Origin: Tabrizicola_A sp965284335
GTDB taxonomy: Bacteria > Pseudomonadota > Alphaproteobacteria > Rhodobacterales > Rhodobacteraceae
DNA length: 64,000 nt
Strand: one strand, 5' to 3'
Assembly (NCBI RefSeq): GCF_965284335.1
Contig: NZ_OZ260076.1
The first letter of the stretch is position 1, and every line of letters begins with the position of its first letter. The position numbers were made by a program, and so were the translations under genes. The notes under the pieces were generated by a model. That model had not been told where the DNA came from and did no database searches. It saw only the letters and a list, made by a program, of their open reading frames with translations. Of this stretch, positions 32,946-46,380 are shown piece after piece.

Positions 32946-33380
32946 ATGGAATTGCTGATGGATGCCGCCGCCTTGCAGGCGTTTTTGGCCCGTGATTTTG
33001 GGCAAGTGGCCGATGATTTCGTGGTGGAACGCGCCGATCTGGCCGGGGTGGCGCTGCGGCTGAAGGTGGCGGAACGCCACCTGCGCCCCGGTGGCACGGT
33101 GTCGGGGCCTGCGATGTTCGGGCTGGCCGATGTGGCGATGTATCTGGCGATCTTGTCGCGGATCGGGCCGGTCGCCTTGGCGGTGACCACCAATTGCAGC
33201 ATGGACTTCATGCGCAAACCCGAAGCGGGCCGCGATTTGCGCGCCGAGGCACGCGTGTTGAAGCTGGGGCGAAGCTTGGCGGTGGGCGATGTGCTGATCT
33301 ACAGCGCGGGCCTGCCCGAACCCGTGGCGCGGGCAGGGCTGACCTATGCCATCCCGCCCGGCGCGCCTGCGCTGGGCTAA
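32946..33380 (+). CDS. PaaI-family acyl-CoA thioesterase (hotdog fold)
   Basis: A 144-residue single-hotdog protein. LRPGGTVSGPAMFGLADVAM matches the PaaI-type turn with the catalytic acidic residue, followed by AVTTNCSMDFMRKPEAGRDL and the strand pairs of the family. The ATG at 32946 has GGGGGAA six bases upstream; an ATG at 32928 is a reasonable alternative with AGGGG before it. It lies back to back with the enoyl-CoA hydratase, so both may serve acyl-CoA turnover. Its stop codon overlaps the stop of the bactofilin gene on the other strand. Confidence 0.85.
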   Translation: MELLMDAAALQAFLARDFGQVADDFVVERADLAGVALRLKVAERHLRPGGTVSGPAMFGLADVAMYLAILSRIGPVALAVTTNCSMDFMRKPEAGRDLRAEARVLKLGRSLAVGDVLIYSAGLPEPVARAGLTYAIPPGAPALG

Positions 33381-33751
33381 ACCTTGTTGCGGTAAAACCG
33401 GCCCTCGATCTGGGCCCCGCTTTCAATGACCAGTTTGGAATAACCGATATCGGCCTTCACCTCGGCCGAGGCGCGCAGGGTAAAGCCTTGGCTGGCCACG
33501 CGCCCCTCATGGTGGCCTTTGATTTCAACCTCTTCGGCAGAAATATCGCCGATCATGCGCCCATCACTGCCGATCAGCACGCTTTGCGCGGTCAAAGTGC
33601 CATCCACCTCGCCCAAAACCTCAACACTGCCGGTCGAGCGAATATCGCCCGTGATCTTGAGATCCGCCGCAAGGATCGAGCGGGTGTTGCTGCCACCTCC
33701 CATGCTGGGGCGCGGGGGGGCGGCGGTGGGATCGGCAGTCTTGGAAAACAT
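33377..33751 (-). CDS. Bactofilin (polymer-forming cytoskeletal protein)
   Basis: A 124-residue protein with a short disordered proline-rich head (1-25) and a right-handed beta-helix core (about 28-118: ILAADLKITGDIRSTGSVEV, GEVDGTLTAQSVLIG, GRMIGDISAEEVEIKG). This is the bactofilin/DUF583 pattern. Bactofilins polymerise without nucleotide and act in cell shape, stalk growth or polar organisation. There is no membrane segment. The start at 33751 is the family's position; a 69-codon longer frame is rejected. No M23 peptidase, the usual partner, is adjacent. Confidence 0.92.
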   Translation of the reverse strand: MFSKTADPTAAPPRPSMGGGSNTRSILAADLKITGDIRSTGSVEVLGEVDGTLTAQSVLIGSDGRMIGDISAEEVEIKGHHEGRVASQGFTLRASAEVKADIGYSKLVIESGAQIEGRFYRNKV

Positions 33752-33935
33752 CTGGCAGGCTCCTTGGGCGGGCAGAAGAGCATAAGGACCGATGCGGCAA
33801 GGCGGGTCAAGTCTGGCCGTGGTCATGGGGCGCAAATGGGCAGGAAGCGACGCGGGCAGGACGCGAAAGACCTGACAACGGCGGCTTGATAGGGTCAAAT
33901 GCGCGCGGGAATCGGGCAAATCGAAAGGGCAGGCC

Positions 33936-34901
33936 ATGGGGCAGGATGGGTTTTTCAAACCGGTGTCGGGGTTCGACCTGCCACGATTCGCGGGCGTGCC
34001 GACCTTTATGCGGCTGCCGCATGTGCCCTTTGACCATCCGCGCTTTGCCGAGGTTCAGATCGGGCTGATCGGCGCGCCATGGGATGGCGGCACGACGAAC
34101 CGCCCCGGCCCGCGCCACGGCCCGCGCCAGCTGCGCGATCTGTCGACCATGATCCGGGCGCAAAATGGTGCGACATGGGTAGCGCCCTTTGAACTGGCGC
34201 GCTGCGCAGACCTTGGGGATGTGGCACCAAACCCTGCCGATCTGATGGATTCGATGGCGCGGATGGAGGCATTTTACACCCGCGTGGTCGAGGCAGGCAT
34301 CCTGCCGCTGACCGGGGGCGGGGATCATCTGTGCTCGCTTCCCATCCTGCGGGCCGTCGCCAAAAAGCGCCCGGTGGGGATGATCCAGTTCGACAGCCAT
34401 ACCGATCTAAATGACATATATTTCGGCACCTCGCGCTATAATCATGGCACGCCCTTCCGCCGTGCGGTGGAGGAGGGGCTGATCGACCCCAAGCGCTATT
34501 GCCTGATCGGGATTCGCGGCACCGCCTATGGCCGCGAGGATTGGGATTTTGCGGCTGCGAACGGCATCCGCATCATCCCGATTGCCGAGTTCCATGCGCG
34601 CGGCGCCGAGGACGTGATGGCCGAGGCGCGCGAGATTGTGGGCACAGGGCCGGTGTATGTCACCTATGACATCGACTTTGTGGACCCCACATTTGCGCCG
34701 GGGACAGGGACGCCCGAAGTGGGCGGGCCGAACTCGTGGCAGGCCTTGCAGGTGGCGCGGGGCTTGCGGGGGTTGGATGTGGTGGGGGCGGACCTTGTGG
34801 AGGTCTCGCCGCCCTTTGACCCCAGTGGCGGGACGGCTTGGCTGGGGATCAGCCTGATGTTTGAAATGCTGTGTGTGATGGCCGAGCGGGTGCGCGGCTG
34901 A
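33936..34901 (+). CDS. speB: Ureohydrolase, agmatinase-like
   Basis: Arginase-superfamily enzyme of 321 residues that hydrolyses a guanidino compound to urea and an amine. Manganese-ligand motifs are all present: GGGDHLCSLPILRAV, MIQFDSHTDLND, and VYVTYDIDFVDPTFAPGTGT. The phrase IGLIGAPWDGGTTNRPGPRH is typical of agmatinases and guanidinobutyrases. Specificity within the family cannot be told from sequence alone, so the symbol is provisional. AAAGGG precedes the start by 8 bases. It is followed 66 bp later by an amidohydrolase, a neighbour that could act in the same nitrogen pathway. Confidence 0.85.
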   Translation: MGQDGFFKPVSGFDLPRFAGVPTFMRLPHVPFDHPRFAEVQIGLIGAPWDGGTTNRPGPRHGPRQLRDLSTMIRAQNGATWVAPFELARCADLGDVAPNPADLMDSMARMEAFYTRVVEAGILPLTGGGDHLCSLPILRAVAKKRPVGMIQFDSHTDLNDIYFGTSRYNHGTPFRRAVEEGLIDPKRYCLIGIRGTAYGREDWDFAAANGIRIIPIAEFHARGAEDVMAEAREIVGTGPVYVTYDIDFVDPTFAPGTGTPEVGGPNSWQALQVARGLRGLDVVGADLVEVSPPFDPSGGTAWLGISLMFEMLCVMAERVRG

Positions 34902-34935
34902 GATGTGGGAGTGGGGGCCAGCCCCCACGCCCCCG

Positions 34936-34957
34936 GGATATTTGGACCACATTGAAG
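34936..34957. repeat. 22-bp dispersed repeat, copy 1
   Basis: GGATATTT, three variable bases, then CCACATTGAAG. The same unit occurs twice as an inverted pair at 53938-53998. Here it lies directly before the ribosome site of the amidohydrolase gene, after a GC-rich self-complementary run (GTGGGGGCCAGCCCCCAC) that could end transcription of the preceding gene. Confidence 0.7.
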
Positions 34958-34967
34958 GCGGGAAGCT

Positions 34968-36626
34968 ATGGATATGATGATTGTCAACGCGCGGGTTCTG
35001 ACCATGGACCCCGCCAAGCCTCGGGCCGAGGCGGTGGCTTTGGCGGGCGGCAAGGTGCTGGCGGTGGGGAGCCGGGCCGAGGTGGAGGCTTTGGCCGGGC
35101 CGGCTGCGCGGGTGATCGACGCGGGCGGGCGGACGGTCTTGCCGGGTTTTGTCGAAAGCCATTTGCATCTGGTCTTAGGCGGGTCGGAACTGGTGCAGTT
35201 GCAACTGGGTGGGGTGCATGGGTTTGACGCCTTGAAGGCAGCGTTTCTCGACTATGCGGCCCGCAACGGGCATCGCCCGCTCTTGATGGCGCAGGGTGCC
35301 GCCTATGAGATTCTGGACCAGCCGGTGACGCGCCATGATCTGGACCGCATCATCGCGGATCGCCCCATCGCGATGATGTCGCCCGATCACCATACGGTCT
35401 GGGCCAATACCGCCGCTTTGACGGCCGCAGGCATCTTGCACGGGGCCGCGATGCCGCCCGGTCATGTGGTAGTGATGGGCGAGGATGGCACCGCCACCGG
35501 CGAGTTGCGCGAGTTCGAGGCCTTTGGCCCGATCCTGGCCCTGGGCGGTGAGGCGCATTTGCAATTGGGCATCGCCACCGGAGGCGAGCCGACGCCTTGG
35601 CCAGATGATGCCATGCGCGCGGCGGATAAGGACAAGGTGGCCGCAGGGCTGGCCCATTGTGCGGCGCATGGCATCACCTCGATGGTGAACATGGATGGCA
35701 ACCGCTATACCTGTGTCTTGCTCAAGGAGATGGCGGATGAGGGGCGGCTGACCGCCCGGGTCGTCGTGCCCTTCCACATGAAACCGCATATGGAAATGTT
35801 GGAGTTGGAGCGCGCCAGCGCCATGGCGGCGGAGTTCACGGGCGACTGGGTGCGCTCGGGCTTTGTGAAGATGTTCATGGACGGCGTGGTCGACAGCCGC
35901 ACGGCCTATATGCTGAACGCCTATCCCGGCACGATGGAGCGGGGCGAGGCTCTGTTCGAGTTGGAGCGGTTCAAGGATATCTGCACCGAGATCGACAAGC
36001 GCGGCCTGCAGATCGCCGTGCATGCCATTGGCGATGCTGCCGTGCGCCAGACGATTGACGGCTATGAGGCGGCGCAACAGCGCAATGGCAAGCGCGACAG
36101 CCGCCACCGGATTGAACATATCGAGCTGATCGACCGGGCCGATGTGCCGCGTCTGGGGGCCCTTGGCATCACCGCCTCGGTGCAGCCGCCCCATCCGCCG
36201 GGTGCGATGGATTTCCCGATGTCGACCATGGACAGCGTGTTCCACCGCGCGCGCTGGCGCGATGCCTATCTGTGGAAGACCCTGCGCGACCATGGCGCGC
36301 CCTTGGCCTTTGCCTCTGACTGGCCGGTGACCGATGTCTCGGTGATGCGCGGCATTCAGGCCGCGATGACGCGCAAACCCTATGACGGGGCAGGCGATGA
36401 GCGGGTCAGCCTGATGGACACGCTTTACGCCTATACCGCCGGGGGGGCTTGGGCCGGTCATCTTGATGGGCTGACGGGGCGGCTGAAGCCGGGGCTTGCG
36501 GCGGATCTCGTGATCATCGACGGCGATATCGAACAGATCCCGGCCGACCAGATCGGCGCGACCGAAATCGCGCTGACCGTGGCGGGGGGAAGAATCACAT
36601 ATCAGGGGGCAGGATTTGCCGCCTGA
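34968..36626 (+). CDS. Amidohydrolase (YtcJ-like, metal-dependent)
   Basis: A 552-residue protein of the amidohydrolase_3 group. It begins with the beta-sandwich half (MDMMIVNARVLTMDPAKPRA, VIDAGGRTVLPGFVESHLHL) whose HLH binds metal. Later come IAVHAIGDAAVRQTIDGYEA, HRIEHIELIDRADVPRLGAL, and PLAFASDWPVTDVSVM with the catalytic aspartate, ending in LKPGLAADLVIIDGDIEQIP. No signal peptide is seen. Substrate unknown; relatives hydrolyse amides and formamides. GGGAAG lies 4 bases before the ATG. Confidence 0.9.
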   Translation: MDMMIVNARVLTMDPAKPRAEAVALAGGKVLAVGSRAEVEALAGPAARVIDAGGRTVLPGFVESHLHLVLGGSELVQLQLGGVHGFDALKAAFLDYAARNGHRPLLMAQGAAYEILDQPVTRHDLDRIIADRPIAMMSPDHHTVWANTAALTAAGILHGAAMPPGHVVVMGEDGTATGELREFEAFGPILALGGEAHLQLGIATGGEPTPWPDDAMRAADKDKVAAGLAHCAAHGITSMVNMDGNRYTCVLLKEMADEGRLTARVVVPFHMKPHMEMLELERASAMAAEFTGDWVRSGFVKMFMDGVVDSRTAYMLNAYPGTMERGEALFELERFKDICTEIDKRGLQIAVHAIGDAAVRQTIDGYEAAQQRNGKRDSRHRIEHIELIDRADVPRLGALGITASVQPPHPPGAMDFPMSTMDSVFHRARWRDAYLWKTLRDHGAPLAFASDWPVTDVSVMRGIQAAMTRKPYDGAGDERVSLMDTLYAYTAGGAWAGHLDGLTGRLKPGLAADLVIIDGDIEQIPADQIGATEIALTVAGGRITYQGAGFAA

Positions 36627-37197
36627 GTCGGAAATTCGGCGGCAAGATTCGGCAGATTCGCCGGGTTTTGCCGCCAAAACCGGGATCTTGCCCTTTCCAA
36701 CCCGCCCAAGCCTTGGGCAGGGGCTGTCGAAAAGCCCAATAAACATTGAGCGTGACAGAAAAATGAAGCTTTGCGCATCTTTTCCTCTTGCGGCTCCCAA
36801 AGGCTTTCCCTAAATACCGCCTCACCGAAGACGACGAGACGCAGCGATGCAAACGCCGACGACGGGACGCCGAAGCGAAAGCAACGGCAAGACTACCTGG
36901 ATGCAAGGCTGCAGGACGCGCCAAGAGATTGGCGAGTCAGTTGCTTTTGTGTCTGCGCTCTTTGAAATTTTGGATACATGAAGGGATATGTGGGCGGTTT
37001 GGTCGCATCGGCGTCAAACACGTAGCATATCTGCCTAGCAGGGAGTGGATGTAAGTCTATGACCGATGACCTGGGAAAGCTTCACGTTTGTGGGTCACGT
37101 TACTTTTGTAACTTGGCACATGAATGAAGACTATATCCGTGACGGATATAGCAGATGTGCGAAGGTTCGACGTCAAGGATAGTTCTTCGGAACTTTC
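36627..37197. other. Intergenic region, rRNA operon leader
   Basis: No gene seen over 571 bp. A weak hairpin follows the amidohydrolase stop (GGCGGCAA at 36640 and TTGCCGCC at 36670). From 36788 the sequence has a promoter-like pair and then a long leader towards 16S, including the stretch GGATAGTTCTTCGGAAC just before the gene. Confidence 0.5.
36788..36816 (+). promoter_or_regulatory. Candidate rRNA operon promoter
   Basis: TTGCGG (36788) and TAAATA (36811) are separated by 17 bp and followed by the GC-rich CCGCCTC, a discriminator of the kind found at stringently controlled stable-RNA promoters. It lies 380 bp before 16S. Confidence 0.45.
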
Positions 37198-38669
<1,472 letters not shown>

Positions 38670-38799
38670 GTTCTCACCAGAGGGTTGCTTGCAACTCGCT
38701 ACAGAGAACACTTAGCAGAGACTAGTCATAGTCTCATCACGCGGTCAGGCCGTCCTCATATCCCTTCACACAACAGCGGAATGCATCAGCATTCCTCGC

Positions 38800-38875
38800 G
38801 GGGCCTTAGCTCAGCTGGGAGAGCGCCTGATTTGCATTCAGGAGGTCATCGGTTCGATCCCGATAGGCTCCACCA
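38800..38875 (+). tRNA. tRNA-Ala (TGC)
   Basis: 76 nt with encoded CCA. The acceptor stem GGGGCCT pairs with AGGCTCC (one G-T pair), and the anticodon loop TTTGCAT reads GCA codons. It is the first tRNA in the 16S-23S spacer. Confidence 0.97.
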
Positions 38876-38925
38876 ACCCTCTTCGATCGCAGCCTTGGCC
38901 TGCCAAGGGATCGGAGCGCGAGCAT

Positions 38926-39002
<77 letters not shown>

Positions 39003-39400
39003 GCTTTCTTGCTCTGCAAGAAAGGCTGGAGTGCGCGACAGCGCTTTTGGCACAAAAGCGCGTGCGTCACCCCGATCAGAATAGAGACCCGATCATCAAG
39101 CCCTGGCATCAGGGTTTGCTCATCCGGTCTCGGATGAAATTGACATCGTTTATAGAGAGAAACATCAGTATCGTCTGGTGCGCCCGAGTATGGGATGCAT
39201 CGGTTCTGATCAGTGCTGCATGCGCTGGTTGGAATGAGTAGGACGATATTGTTCCAAGTCTAGTACACTAACCGGAGCGGTTTTTAGGAACTGCTCGGTG
39301 GGAAAGTACATGCTTTTGATACGGTGACCTTCCAAGGGTCACCAACCGGAATGAGAGTGTTCTATCTGCGACTGCGGATTGGGCCTTGCTCTTTCTGGAT
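39003..39400. other. 16S-23S spacer, distal part
   Basis: 398 bp without a gene. It should hold RNase III processing stems and antitermination signals. GATCAAATCAAG at 39398-39409 is complementary to CTTGATTTGATC at 42229-42240 and closes the 23S stem. A hairpin at 39001-39031 (AGCTTTCTTGC and GCAAGAAAGGCT) follows tRNA-Ile directly. Confidence 0.6.
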
Positions 39401-42238
<2,838 letters not shown>

Positions 42239-42364
42239 TCCAGTAACAGCAAGGTTACGGAAAAATCAAAAGCAACACATGCTCGCCAAAAGGCGAGATA
42301 GACTTGGAACAACACTGATGTAAGCCGCAAAATCCCCCAAGGAACAGCGGCTTGTCTCTTCTTC

Positions 42365-42482
42365 GGTTTGGTGGCTATAGCACGAGCAAAACACCCGATC
42401 CCTTCCCGAACTCGGCCGTTAAGTGCCGTCGCGCCAATGGTACTGCGTCTTAAGACGTGGGAGAGTAGGTCACCGCCAAACC
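42365..42482 (+). rRNA. rrf: 5S ribosomal RNA
   Basis: About 118 bases. The terminal stem GGTTTGG (42365) pairs with CCAAACC (42476), and the internal segment CACCCGATCCCTTCCCGAAC is the conserved loop-B/C region. Confidence 0.96.
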
Positions 42483-42550
42483 TAAAAAGAGACAACTCCC
42501 TAAAAACGATCCAAAATACCCTTCCATATCAAATCCCGGAAGGGAACCAG

Positions 42551-42627
<77 letters not shown>

Positions 42628-42759
42628 AATCTCTCAACAAAACCAAGGAGTTAAATGTTGAGCGTTTCGCTTGTGTATAAGCAAACGCACTTACCTCAAC
42701 AACAACTCAACGTTACACGAGGCCCCCTTCGAGGGTGCGGATAATCGTCGCCAGTGCCG

Positions 42760-43896
42760 TCACAGCACCAATTCATAGTGCGTGCTGCGGCCGCCGCCTT
42801 CGCCCTTCCGCAGCAGCCCGAGATCAAGTAGCGCCGCGATGTCGCGGTTCGCGGTGTCCTGTGAGCACTTGGCGATGATGGCCCACTTGGATGATGTCAT
42901 CTTGCCCTCGAACCCATCAAGCAGGCGGTTCAGTACCTTGATCTGGCGTTCGTTCAGCGCCAGTGCTGCGGCGCGTTCCCAGAACTGACCCTTGGCGATG
43001 ACCGCCGCCAGGACGCCATCTGCGCCGTGGATGGCACGGCCGAGGCAGTCGAGAAACCACAGGATCCAAGCCGTGACGTCCGTTCCACCCTTCTGGGTGC
43101 GCTCAAGCTGGTCGTAGTAGACGTTCCGCTCGGTCCTGATCTGCGCGGACATGCTGTAGAACCGCTGCGAGCTTTCCTCCGACCGGGCAAGTGCCAGGTC
43201 GGCGATGGCGCGGGCGATACGACCGTTGCCGTCCTCGAACGGGTGGATCGTCACGAACCAAAGATGCGCCAGCGCCGCCTTGATCACCGGGTCGGTGGTC
43301 AGGGGCGCGTTGAACCATGTGAGGAAGGCTTCCATCTCCGCCGGGATCCGCGGTGCGGGTGGGGCCGAGTAGTGAACCTTCTCCCGGCCATAGGGCCCGG
43401 ACACCACCTGCATCGGGCCGGTGCTGTCATCACGCCAATTGGCGACGATGATCTTCGTCATGCCGCTGCGCCCCGTGGGGAACAAAGCTGCATGCCAGCC
43501 GAAAAGGCGCTCGGCGGTGAGTGGGGCCTGAAAGTTCCGCGTTGCGTTCAGCATCACCTCGACGATGCCTTCCACATTGCGATCGGTCGGGGGCAGGGCG
43601 CCGATGTCGATGCCGAGCCGCCGGGCGAGCGATGACCGCACCTGTGTGGCGTCCAGCTGTTCGCCCTCGATCTCGCTTGTCTTGACTACGTCCTGCGTCA
43701 GGGTCTGCAGGACCGCCTCTTCACGCAGCTTGAAGCCCAGCGCCTCCATCCGGCCTATCAGTCGCCCTTGGTCGTGACGCACTGCAGCCAGGGGCGCAGC
43801 GATGCTGCCGTCCTGCCAGGTCAGCCTGGGCCAGTCTGGTTGTTCCCAGATGTACACCACATTCTCCGCGCTACGTGCGGTGATTGTGGGCCGCAT
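42760..43896 (-). CDS. Fic-family protein (AMPylating enzyme, class II)
   Basis: A 378-residue protein with an N-terminal Fic_N region (SIAAPLAAVRHDQGRLIGRM), the inhibitory helix motif VVKTSEIEGEQLDATQVRSS (S/T-x3-E-G), the Fic catalytic loop TIHPFEDGNGRIARAIADLA (HPFx[D/E]GNGRxxR), and a C-terminal winged-helix part (TSSKWAIIAKCSQDTANRDI). The intact helix before the Fic core marks class II, where it keeps the AMP transferase inactive. The ATG at 43896 is preferred; a TTG ten codons upstream is possible. It lies directly after the rRNA operon on the opposite strand, in an accessory patch. Target unknown. Confidence 0.92.
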   Translation of the reverse strand: MRPTITARSAENVVYIWEQPDWPRLTWQDGSIAAPLAAVRHDQGRLIGRMEALGFKLREEAVLQTLTQDVVKTSEIEGEQLDATQVRSSLARRLGIDIGALPPTDRNVEGIVEVMLNATRNFQAPLTAERLFGWHAALFPTGRSGMTKIIVANWRDDSTGPMQVVSGPYGREKVHYSAPPAPRIPAEMEAFLTWFNAPLTTDPVIKAALAHLWFVTIHPFEDGNGRIARAIADLALARSEESSQRFYSMSAQIRTERNVYYDQLERTQKGGTDVTAWILWFLDCLGRAIHGADGVLAAVIAKGQFWERAAALALNERQIKVLNRLLDGFEGKMTSSKWAIIAKCSQDTANRDIAALLDLGLLRKGEGGGRSTHYELVL

Positions 43897-43930
43897 TCTC
43901 CGCAAGCGCAAGGAAAAACACCGCAAGATA

Positions 43931-43959
43931 TGCGGAGAATGATATGTCTATTCTCCGCA
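43931..43959. promoter_or_regulatory. Operator-like inverted repeat upstream of the Fic gene
   Basis: TGCGGAGAAT, nine bases, then ATTCTCCGCA: a perfect 10-bp inverted repeat centred 49 bp upstream of the start codon. Two further copies of ATTCTCCGC (same orientation as the right arm) occur at 43861-43869 and 43895-43903, the latter overlapping the ATG and its GGAGA. Probably the binding site of an autoregulator. Confidence 0.6.
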
Positions 43960-44258
43960 CAACATCGACAGGTCTCGGATTTGACGCCACGCTGCGCATC
44001 TCAAATTGCCTTGATGTCAGAATACAGGCTCAAACTGTCATCAACGGTTGTTGCTGCTAGCGGGCTGAAACCAAAGCACGCACGACACGAACGCGTGGTT
44101 TCGTCGCTTGTCGGCCAATGAAGCTGTAGAACTCCGAACCACGGCCTGTGCACTCGCCAGTTGCAGTTCAAGCCGGTCGCAGCACAAGCTGACAGGGCAC
44201 GACGACGAGGCCCAGTTCATTGATTCGACTGCAACAACGCCCTTTGCTTGGTTTCCTA
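43960..44258. other. Gap between the Fic operator and the IS5 remnant
   Basis: About 300 bp with no gene that I can support. Open frames here lack ribosome sites and family features. Confidence 0.5.
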
Positions 44259-45044
44259 GGGTCAGGACCCATTGATCTGCTTGAGGCCGCCCGGCCAGCG
44301 TGATTCAAGCTCCCGAACTGACGGGGGTGATCATGAGCAACCTTTTCTGGCTGACCGACGAGCAGATGGAACGACTGCGACCGTTCTTTCCGAAGAGCCA
44401 TGGCAAGCCGAGGGTCGATGATCGGCGCGTGCTGAGCGGGATAATCTTTATCAATCGCAACGGGTTGAGATGGTGTGACGCGCCGCGAGAGTATGGCGCG
44501 CCCAAGACGCTATACAACCGGTGGAAGCGGTGGGGCGATATGGGGGTCTTCGCCCGGATGATGGAGGGGCTGGCCTCCGAAGGCGGCGAGGAGAAGGTCG
44601 TCATGATCGATGCGACCTACCTCAAGGCGCACCGCACGGCGTCGAGCCTGCGGGCGAAAAAGGGGGGCCCGACGATCAGCGCGGGCGTCTGATCGGGCGG
44701 ACCAAGGGCGGGCTGAACACCAAGCTGCATGCCGTCACGGACGCCAAGGGACGGCCGCTGAAGTTCTTCATGACCCCCGGTCAGATCAGCGATTACACCG
44801 GAGCCGCCGCACTGCTGGGCAGCCTGCCCAATGCCGAATGGCTGATTGCCGACCGGGGCTACGATGCAGACTGGTTCAGGGAAGCGTTGAAAGACAAGGG
44901 GATAAAGCCCTGCATCCCGGGCCGGAAGTCTCGCAGCAAGGCCGTCCGTTACGACAAGCGCCGCTACAAACGGCGCAACCGCATCGAGATCATGTTCGGC
45001 AGGCTCAAGGACTGGCGCTGCGTCGCTACCCGCTACGACAGATG
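44259..45044 (+). mobile_element. IS5-family element (IS427-like), right end lost
   Basis: The left end begins GGGTCAGGACCCATTGATC inside the target CTAG (44256-44259). The right end is missing: at 45045 the IS3 copy starts and the expected transposase C-terminus and terminal repeat are not found beyond it. Only about 785 bp remain. Confidence 0.8.
44333..45044 (+). pseudogene. IS5-family transposase, truncated
   Basis: A first frame from ATG 44333 (MSNLFWLTDEQMERLRPFFP, then GLRWCDAPREYGAPKTLYNR) runs to a stop at 44692. The second part lies in the -1 frame after a run of five A and six G at 44657-44667, a known frameshift type in this group (TKGGLNTKLHAVTDAKGRPL, LIADRGYDADWFREAL, RNRIEIMFGRLKDWRCVATR). 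The frame then runs into the IS3 element and loses the last part of the DDE domain, so the enzyme should be inactive. Confidence 0.85.
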
Positions 45045-45085
45045 TGAACCGCCCCGGATTTATCGGAGGGTGATTTGTTCATATT

Positions 45086-45991
45086 TCAGGCGACCATATC
45101 GAGTGAGTTCAGGTTTGCATAGAACGCCTCCTCTGCTTCTGCGGGCGGGATATAACCGATGGGGCCAAGAAGGCGGCGATTGTTATACCAATCGACCCAT
45201 TTCAAGGTTTCCCATTCGACCTCGCGCATCGATTTCCATGGGCCGATCTGGTTGATGACCTCGGTTTTGAAGAGGCCTATCACACATTCGGCAAGGGCAT
45301 TATCATAGGCATCGCCGACGGTGCCTACGGAAAGATCGATCTCTGCCTCGGCCAGGCGCTCAGTATACTTGATGGACAAGTATTGGGAGCCACGGTCCGA
45401 GTGATGAACCAAGCTCTTGTTATCTGGCGTCTTTCTTTGCCAGATCGCTTGCTCCAGGGCGTCGAGCACGAACTGTGTCTTCATCGAGGTCGAGGCACGC
45501 CAGCCGACAATACGACGCGCAAACACATCGATCACGAATGCCACGTAGACCGTCCCAGACCAAGTTTGCACGTAGGTGAAATCTGAAACCCACAGCTTGT
45601 TCGGACGGTCTGCCATGAACAGTCGGTTCACCTTGTCATCTGGGCAGGGCTGCGATGTGTCAGGGTTCGTGGTGACAACCTTTTTGCCCCGAAGCACACC
45701 TTTGAGGCCCAAATCGCGCATCAAACGCTCCACAGTGCATCGCGCGACGTCCTGATTGCCTCTGAGCAAGACGTGCCAGATCTTCCGCGCCCCATAGAGC
45801 TTACGGTTGTCTTTCCAGGCGGCATCGATCTTGATGCAGAGATCCGCGTCCGACTTTGCCCGAGCCGAAGCACGATCAGGATCACGCCCGATGGCGCGAC
45901 GCTCATAATAGGTAGACTGGGCGATTTGCAGCATTTTGCACATCGGCTCGACCCCGAACTGTCCCCTATGTTCTTCAATGAAAGCAGTCAC
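45086..45991 (-). CDS. IS3-family transposase OrfB
   Basis: 301 residues, identical to the protein at 13747-14652, with the intact DDE triad. The GTG start overlaps the orfA stop. Confidence 0.94.
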   Translation of the reverse strand: MTAFIEEHRGQFGVEPMCKMLQIAQSTYYERRAIGRDPDRASARAKSDADLCIKIDAAWKDNRKLYGARKIWHVLLRGNQDVARCTVERLMRDLGLKGVLRGKKVVTTNPDTSQPCPDDKVNRLFMADRPNKLWVSDFTYVQTWSGTVYVAFVIDVFARRIVGWRASTSMKTQFVLDALEQAIWQRKTPDNKSLVHHSDRGSQYLSIKYTERLAEAEIDLSVGTVGDAYDNALAECVIGLFKTEVINQIGPWKSMREVEWETLKWVDWYNNRRLLGPIGYIPPAEAEEAFYANLNSLDMVA

Positions 45992-46329
45992 TTGCGAAAC
46001 GGGCGGTCGAGCTCCGCCATTGCAAAATATGCTGATGCCTTCTTCAGTATCTCGTTAGCCTGACGCAGTTCACGGTTCTCACGTTCAAGCTCTTTTATTC
46101 GAGCTTTATCGGCACTGGTCAGACCTGGCCGTTCGCCACCATCACGCTGGGCCTGACGCACCCAAACGCGAAGGCTGTCCGGCGAACAACCCAATTTGCC
46201 TGCAATCGCCACCAGCGCAGAAGCTTCGCTTTGATACTCATCGCGGTGTTCCAGCAAAAGCCGCACCGCGCGTTCGCGGAACTCGGGTGAATACGGCTTC
46301 GACGTCTTCTTCTTTTGTGCATGTTCCAT
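45988..46329 (-). CDS. IS3-family transposase OrfA
   Basis: 113 residues, identical to the protein at 13409-13750, with helix-turn-helix and leucine-zipper-like segments. The ATG at 46329 is preferred over an upstream TTG. Confidence 0.92.
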   Translation of the reverse strand: MEHAQKKKTSKPYSPEFRERAVRLLLEHRDEYQSEASALVAIAGKLGCSPDSLRVWVRQAQRDGGERPGLTSADKARIKELERENRELRQANEILKKASAYFAMAELDRPFRK

Positions 46330-46380
46330 AACGGGCAATTCTCCGAGAGTTTTGCCCTCCGGTAAACCCGGGGCGGTTCA

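Larger units (their letters stand above)
45045..46380 (-). mobile_element. IS3-family insertion sequence, copy 2 (1336 bp, inverted)
   Basis: Same length, ends and encoded proteins as 13358-14693, in opposite orientation. The flanks do not match (GATG before 45045, TTGT after 46380), so there is no target duplication. Together with the missing half of the IS5 element, this indicates a deletion or recombination through this copy. Confidence 0.93.

Noticed and set aside
35175..36800. 541-codon minus-strand frame opposite the amidohydrolase gene
   Set aside because: The plus strand has full amidohydrolase motifs with a ribosome site; the complement is a shadow.
43937..44258. Coding potential between the Fic gene and the IS5 remnant
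   Set aside because: Frames here have no ribosome site and no recognisable family; they read as leftover DNA.
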